DNA of 64,000 nt from Desmodus rotundus (lineage: Eukaryota; Chordata; Mammalia; Chiroptera; Phyllostomidae): positions 14,909,082 to 14,973,081 of the forward strand of contig NC_071397.1 of the NCBI RefSeq assembly GCF_022682495.2, given 5' to 3'. Positions 60,101 through 64,000 of the stretch are shown here, piece after piece (the stretch's first letter is position 1; each line of letters opens with the position of its first letter). Below the pieces are notes generated by a model, which did not search any database, was not told the DNA's origin, and worked only from the letters and a program-made list of their open reading frames with translations. Both the position numbers and the translations under genes were made by a program.

Positions 60101-62640
60101 GGAGAGAGGGAGTGGAGATCACGGCATTTCCTGCCCACTCCTTCCCTACTTCCACACTCCCTCTCTGGGAGGAGATATCTCCGTTTTGATCCCACTGTTA
60201 TTTCTTCCTGTAGTACTACAGTCCTAGCAGTAGAACGGCTTTTCCATGGCTGTTAGCCACTATTTTGGTCCTTTAACTTCACTAAAGCTATGGTGGTCCT
60301 CATTTTGCAATATGTAAGTGTATCAGATAAATACTTTTACACTCACACAATGACATGTGTCAATTATATCTCAGAAAGTTGAAATGACACAAAACATCTG
60401 TGTTGAATTCCCTGTCTAAACTCTGAGTGGAAAAAAAATTCCTTTATTTTACCCATTAATAAACAGAGATTCAAAAATGTTAACTGAGTTATGTAAGGTT
60501 CTCTTTTTTTCACTATGTTCAAAAACAATGACTTCAACTTTGACAGTATAAATAAACAAATAACATACCCATTATGCCTATAGGCCCTTTTTTTTTAAAT
60601 AATGAGAGCAACCTATGGAAGTTACCATTGATTCTTTAGAAAACAGCTTAGCACATTAAGCATTTCACTATTAGTACACTCGTGTGTCTTTCTTATCCTC
60701 TGGATATATTAATGATCCTTTTTTTACTCACTCCTCAAAACCAATAAGCAAAATAAACTAAAAACCTTGTGAGATATAGTTTCATAGGACTAATGTGTAT
60801 TTGAGTATATTAAGTGTGTCACCAGAGCTGGGAAAGGTTGTTTACATAACTGAATTAATATCTAATTTCTTTGCTTAGTGAAACCTTTCACTTAGAGTCA
60901 CTTCTCATTCACCTTCTCATATGCACTAGTATTGACTTTCTAATTACTTCATTACCACACACAAAGCAGGGACAGTGTTTATGTTTTAAACTGCTGATGG
61001 ACAAAAATGCCTTTAAATGTGTAGCTCACACTTTAAGAAAAGAAGCCAAAGCAAATAATAACAGATTCTTGGAGGATGCAGTGGGTGTCCTGGAAGCTAA
61101 CACTCTGAGTATAGACCTGTTAAAATCAATCTTGGTGATGCTCATAGTATTGTCACATTTTCTTTCTCTACATCTTTAAATATGTAAAATAATTTTAATT
61201 TTCACACTTTATGGAAGTACTATTATATAATTTATTTCTCAAAACACCACATTGTGGTAAGAATTAGCATCCCCACTGAAAATTGGGGGGTGGGGTAGGA
61301 CAAGGTTCAGAGATATTCGAGGCCAGATAAACCACTCCTGAACAGGCATTGCTCAGAATAAATGGCTACAGGGACTAAAACTTTATGCCCATTTGACAGA
61401 GTAGTACCCTAGAAATTACACATGAGAAATTCAAAATCTCCTACCTAAACATAAAATCAGTGAGCAAAAAACCCAGAACTTGAACCAAATTCTTTGACAC
61501 TAACTAAATCCTAGGGTCTTTCTAGGTCAACAAACTGGTACCTAGAATGCACTACCAGCACTCCGGAAACAGCACTTCTAAGCTTGAAACTTCTTCCCCT
61601 GTGTGGATACTAATCTGCTACATGGTTGGTGAGGATACTAAGAAAGCTTTGTAGGCATGTAACTCAAGCAAACTTGTTTCTACTTACCTTCTTTTGAGAA
61701 ATATGGAAGTTGCATTATTCTTTTTGGTTCCTCAAATAACTTTCTAGTCTGTAAAAAGCTTTTTACAATATCCCTTTAAATAAATACAGAAGTAAAATAA
61801 TAATCACTCAGCTTCAAGATTTCAAAACAACCTTCATTTTCCCTACTTGATTCTAATAGTCAAGATGCCACAGCTTCTTTCCCAAAGAAGATAAAAGGAA
61901 GTAGAAACTTAAAAGCCAAATCTTGTGCTTCTTGATTGAATTTCCCCTTTTAGCAAATAGAGGGATGTCCTTTCCTCTCAAAGTTCCTGTCTTTCTCTTG
62001 CTCACTTTACAGTTGCTTATCAACCTACTGCACTGTGTTCTCTGTCCCCACCCCCACCCCCGAACTGGCATCGCGAGACCGTCACAACCCCATCAGCAAT
62101 AAATACAATGGAAACTTCTCACTCTATATCTTGCTTGTCTAGGTAGCACTGGGGAGTGTTGCACACAAGCTTCTTCTTGAACCACTTTCCCCTTGGCTTT
62201 GCGATGCTTGTATTTCTTCTCTTTCTTCTCTGTCTCCTTCATTTTCAGCTTCCCTTCCTCTCGCTCACCCTTAAGAATACACCCTAGGTATTCTTCACCA
62301 TTCTTTCCTAGGCCCCTTCCCCTTTTCACTTTATACGTTTTCCAGTTTTGTAGTTCCTTTCTCTCACCTCCCCACTTCTGTAGTTTCAATGCCACTTATA
62401 TGCCGATGATCCCCAAACTTCCATCTCCAGCTCAGATCCTATTCACACCTCACCTGAAACCTACCTGCCCCCAACGAATTCATCCTTGGCCTCTCCCAGA
62501 GCCTGACCATCATCAGGTGCTCCCCATTCAGTGAACATCAGCACTAGTCACCCAGTGATACAAAGCAAATGTTGCCACCCTCTCCTCACATCCCAGGTCT
62601 AACTGATCTCTAAGTCCTGTAGTGTCTACTTTGGAATTAG
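57137..62640. other. Intergenic right flank, no gene seen
   Basis: It is mostly AT-rich unique-looking DNA. A (TA)n run lies at 59670-59712. Candidate frames at 57271-57557, 59817-60227 and 62093-62534 overlap on opposite strands or lack family similarity, so none is credited. Confidence 0.5.
59670..59712. repeat. (TA)n microsatellite
   Basis: Alternating TA for about 20 bp runs into GTATATACATATAC. Confidence 0.9.
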
Positions 62641-64000
62641 ATCCTCATTCTGTTACAGAACAGACCCGGGGTGGGGTGGCCAAATGATATACTATTACTG
62701 AATAGTAATAGTATTGCTAATACCCTTACTATTACACTAGGACCCACCCTTGTGTTCCAGCACCCCCGCCCCACCGTAGTAGGTTCGCCTTGCCCGCCAC
62801 CAGGGAAAGACATCTCTTAATGCCAGAGACTGGTGAAAAGGAAATGGATTATTAAAAAGGTTATACAGACTTAGAGTAATGACTTAATGTCTTCATTAAA
62901 AATACTAAAGTCCTTTAGAATACCCACAAATGCACAGTCCTTCCTTCTCCCCCTTGCCCAGTCCTGGGTACCGTATCTCAGGAAAACAAGTTGAAGTCCA
63001 CAGTTCAGTAGCCTCTCAGCTCTGGCACCATCAGCTGTGTTACCGCCACGATCTCTAGTTAATCCAAAGCCATGTGGCACCTTTTCATGGCCCACCGGCA
63101 AGAATCCTCTCACCCCTCTTCTTGCAGGCAAAGTCTCTCCTGTTTCCTTAGCCACGTGGCAAAAAGGGCAGCCCTAAAGCTTCATGGTCCCAACCCAAAA
63201 GCCCCAGCATGGCTGCTGCACCTGGGTTTAAATCCCAGCACCAGTCTTCCTCTGCAGCCCCATTTCCGACTCCTCCCACATTGTTACACCTGCCAACATT
63301 CCCGTATTCTTCCAGCTTTTTTGGGCTGCCATAGTAAGTCTGGGCAGGTGTGACCCCATGGTATGGAGCCAATCATCTTCAAGCTCTTACACAGGCTCCG
63401 TAACCAGGGGGAGTTACCTCCCAGTTACATCCTGGGTTGAAATCACTCCCATCTCCCTGGCTCAAAGTATAGCCACAGCTGTTTAACATACCTATGAAAC
63501 CAGTTAAAGGTTATAGATATGTTAAATGACTGTTCTAGAGGTTATCTGCAAAACTTTTGCTATTCAAAACAACTCTCAATGGCCCTGCTCCATGCTTCCC
63601 ATCCCCCAGCTCAGATTTGTGGGGGTGAGGACATCCTATATAAATTTTTTTTTCGAATATTTCCTGGACACCCTAAGTTCTGAACCCCATTACAAATTCC
63701 CATTACAAATTCCCCATTACGAATGCTCCCCCACCCCTTGGCTGCACCCTGTTACAATTCCTAGCATCAAGCACAGTCCACTGTCACAGTTTATCACCTA
63801 CATTACTGAACAACTTCCCAACAGTCCCCCAGCCTCCAGGTCTTGCCCCCTGCCATACGACGGGGTGATCTTTCTGAAATGCAAACTTCACTGTTTCGCC
63901 CCGTAATTCAGATGCTCCCTGCCTGCACTTAACAATGCTTATAAGGACCATGGGACCTGGGCCTGCTCTTACTACTCCAGCTTCAGCCCATAGTCATCTC
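62640..64000. other. GC-richer LTR- or L2-like block at the right edge
   Basis: The composition shifts at about 62650. 63640-64000 resembles L2 (CT-rich, 'ctgaaatgcaaacttcact'), and 62700-63600 has the look of an LTR but no clear ends. No gene is supported. Confidence 0.3.

Noticed and set aside
62193..62534. 113-codon open frame on the plus strand
   Set aside because: It is CT-rich low-complexity sequence, with an equally long frame on the opposite strand.

Overview
This is vertebrate nuclear DNA, almost certainly from a vesper-type bat (Yangochiroptera). About eleven tRNA-derived VES-like SINEs, with 'cctggccagtggctcagttgg' type heads, Pol III B-box motifs and CT-rich tails, lie on both strands. 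With them are cut-and-paste DNA transposons (hAT, mariner and an unassigned MITE), several of which still have readable target-site duplications. The species assignment is inferred from repeat content only.

The one intact gene is RHAG (Rh-associated glycoprotein, an ammonia/CO2 channel of the red cell membrane). It lies on the minus strand, with ATG at 49037 and stop at 24696-24694. All ten coding exons join in frame with GT/AG boundaries to give 429 residues. The extracellular N-glycosylation sequon (N37) and the pore histidine H175 are present. The C-terminal tail is longer than in human RHAG. Its 24 kb hold a complete but dead mariner (intron 4), a hAT element with a solo LTR nested in it, an ancient hAT-Charlie relic (both intron 1), and L1, L2 and MIR fragments. 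A 5'-truncated L1 with a 13-bp duplication lies about 300 bp upstream of the start codon.

The left third (1-24 kb) holds no intact gene that I can recognise. It is a cluster of dead copies: three intronless TRIP11 (GMAP-210) fragments on the plus strand at 6.1-7.3, 13.5-13.85 and 17.85-19.06 kb, which are not in the order of the parent protein; a minus-strand segment with five CD2AP-like exons at 14.1-8.4 kb that keeps its introns and splice sites but has an in-frame TAG in the third SH3 domain; and a minus-strand SLC35E1 retropseudogene at 22.3-21.5 kb. A 518-bp solo LTR has landed inside a SINE at 3.2-3.7 kb.

The right flank (50-64 kb) is repeat-rich intergenic DNA with L1, L2, SINE and LTR-like pieces and no gene I can support. 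I found no CRISPR array, operon, RNA gene or convincing new biological system. The notable points are how the dead copies and transposons are arranged, and the RHAG tail.
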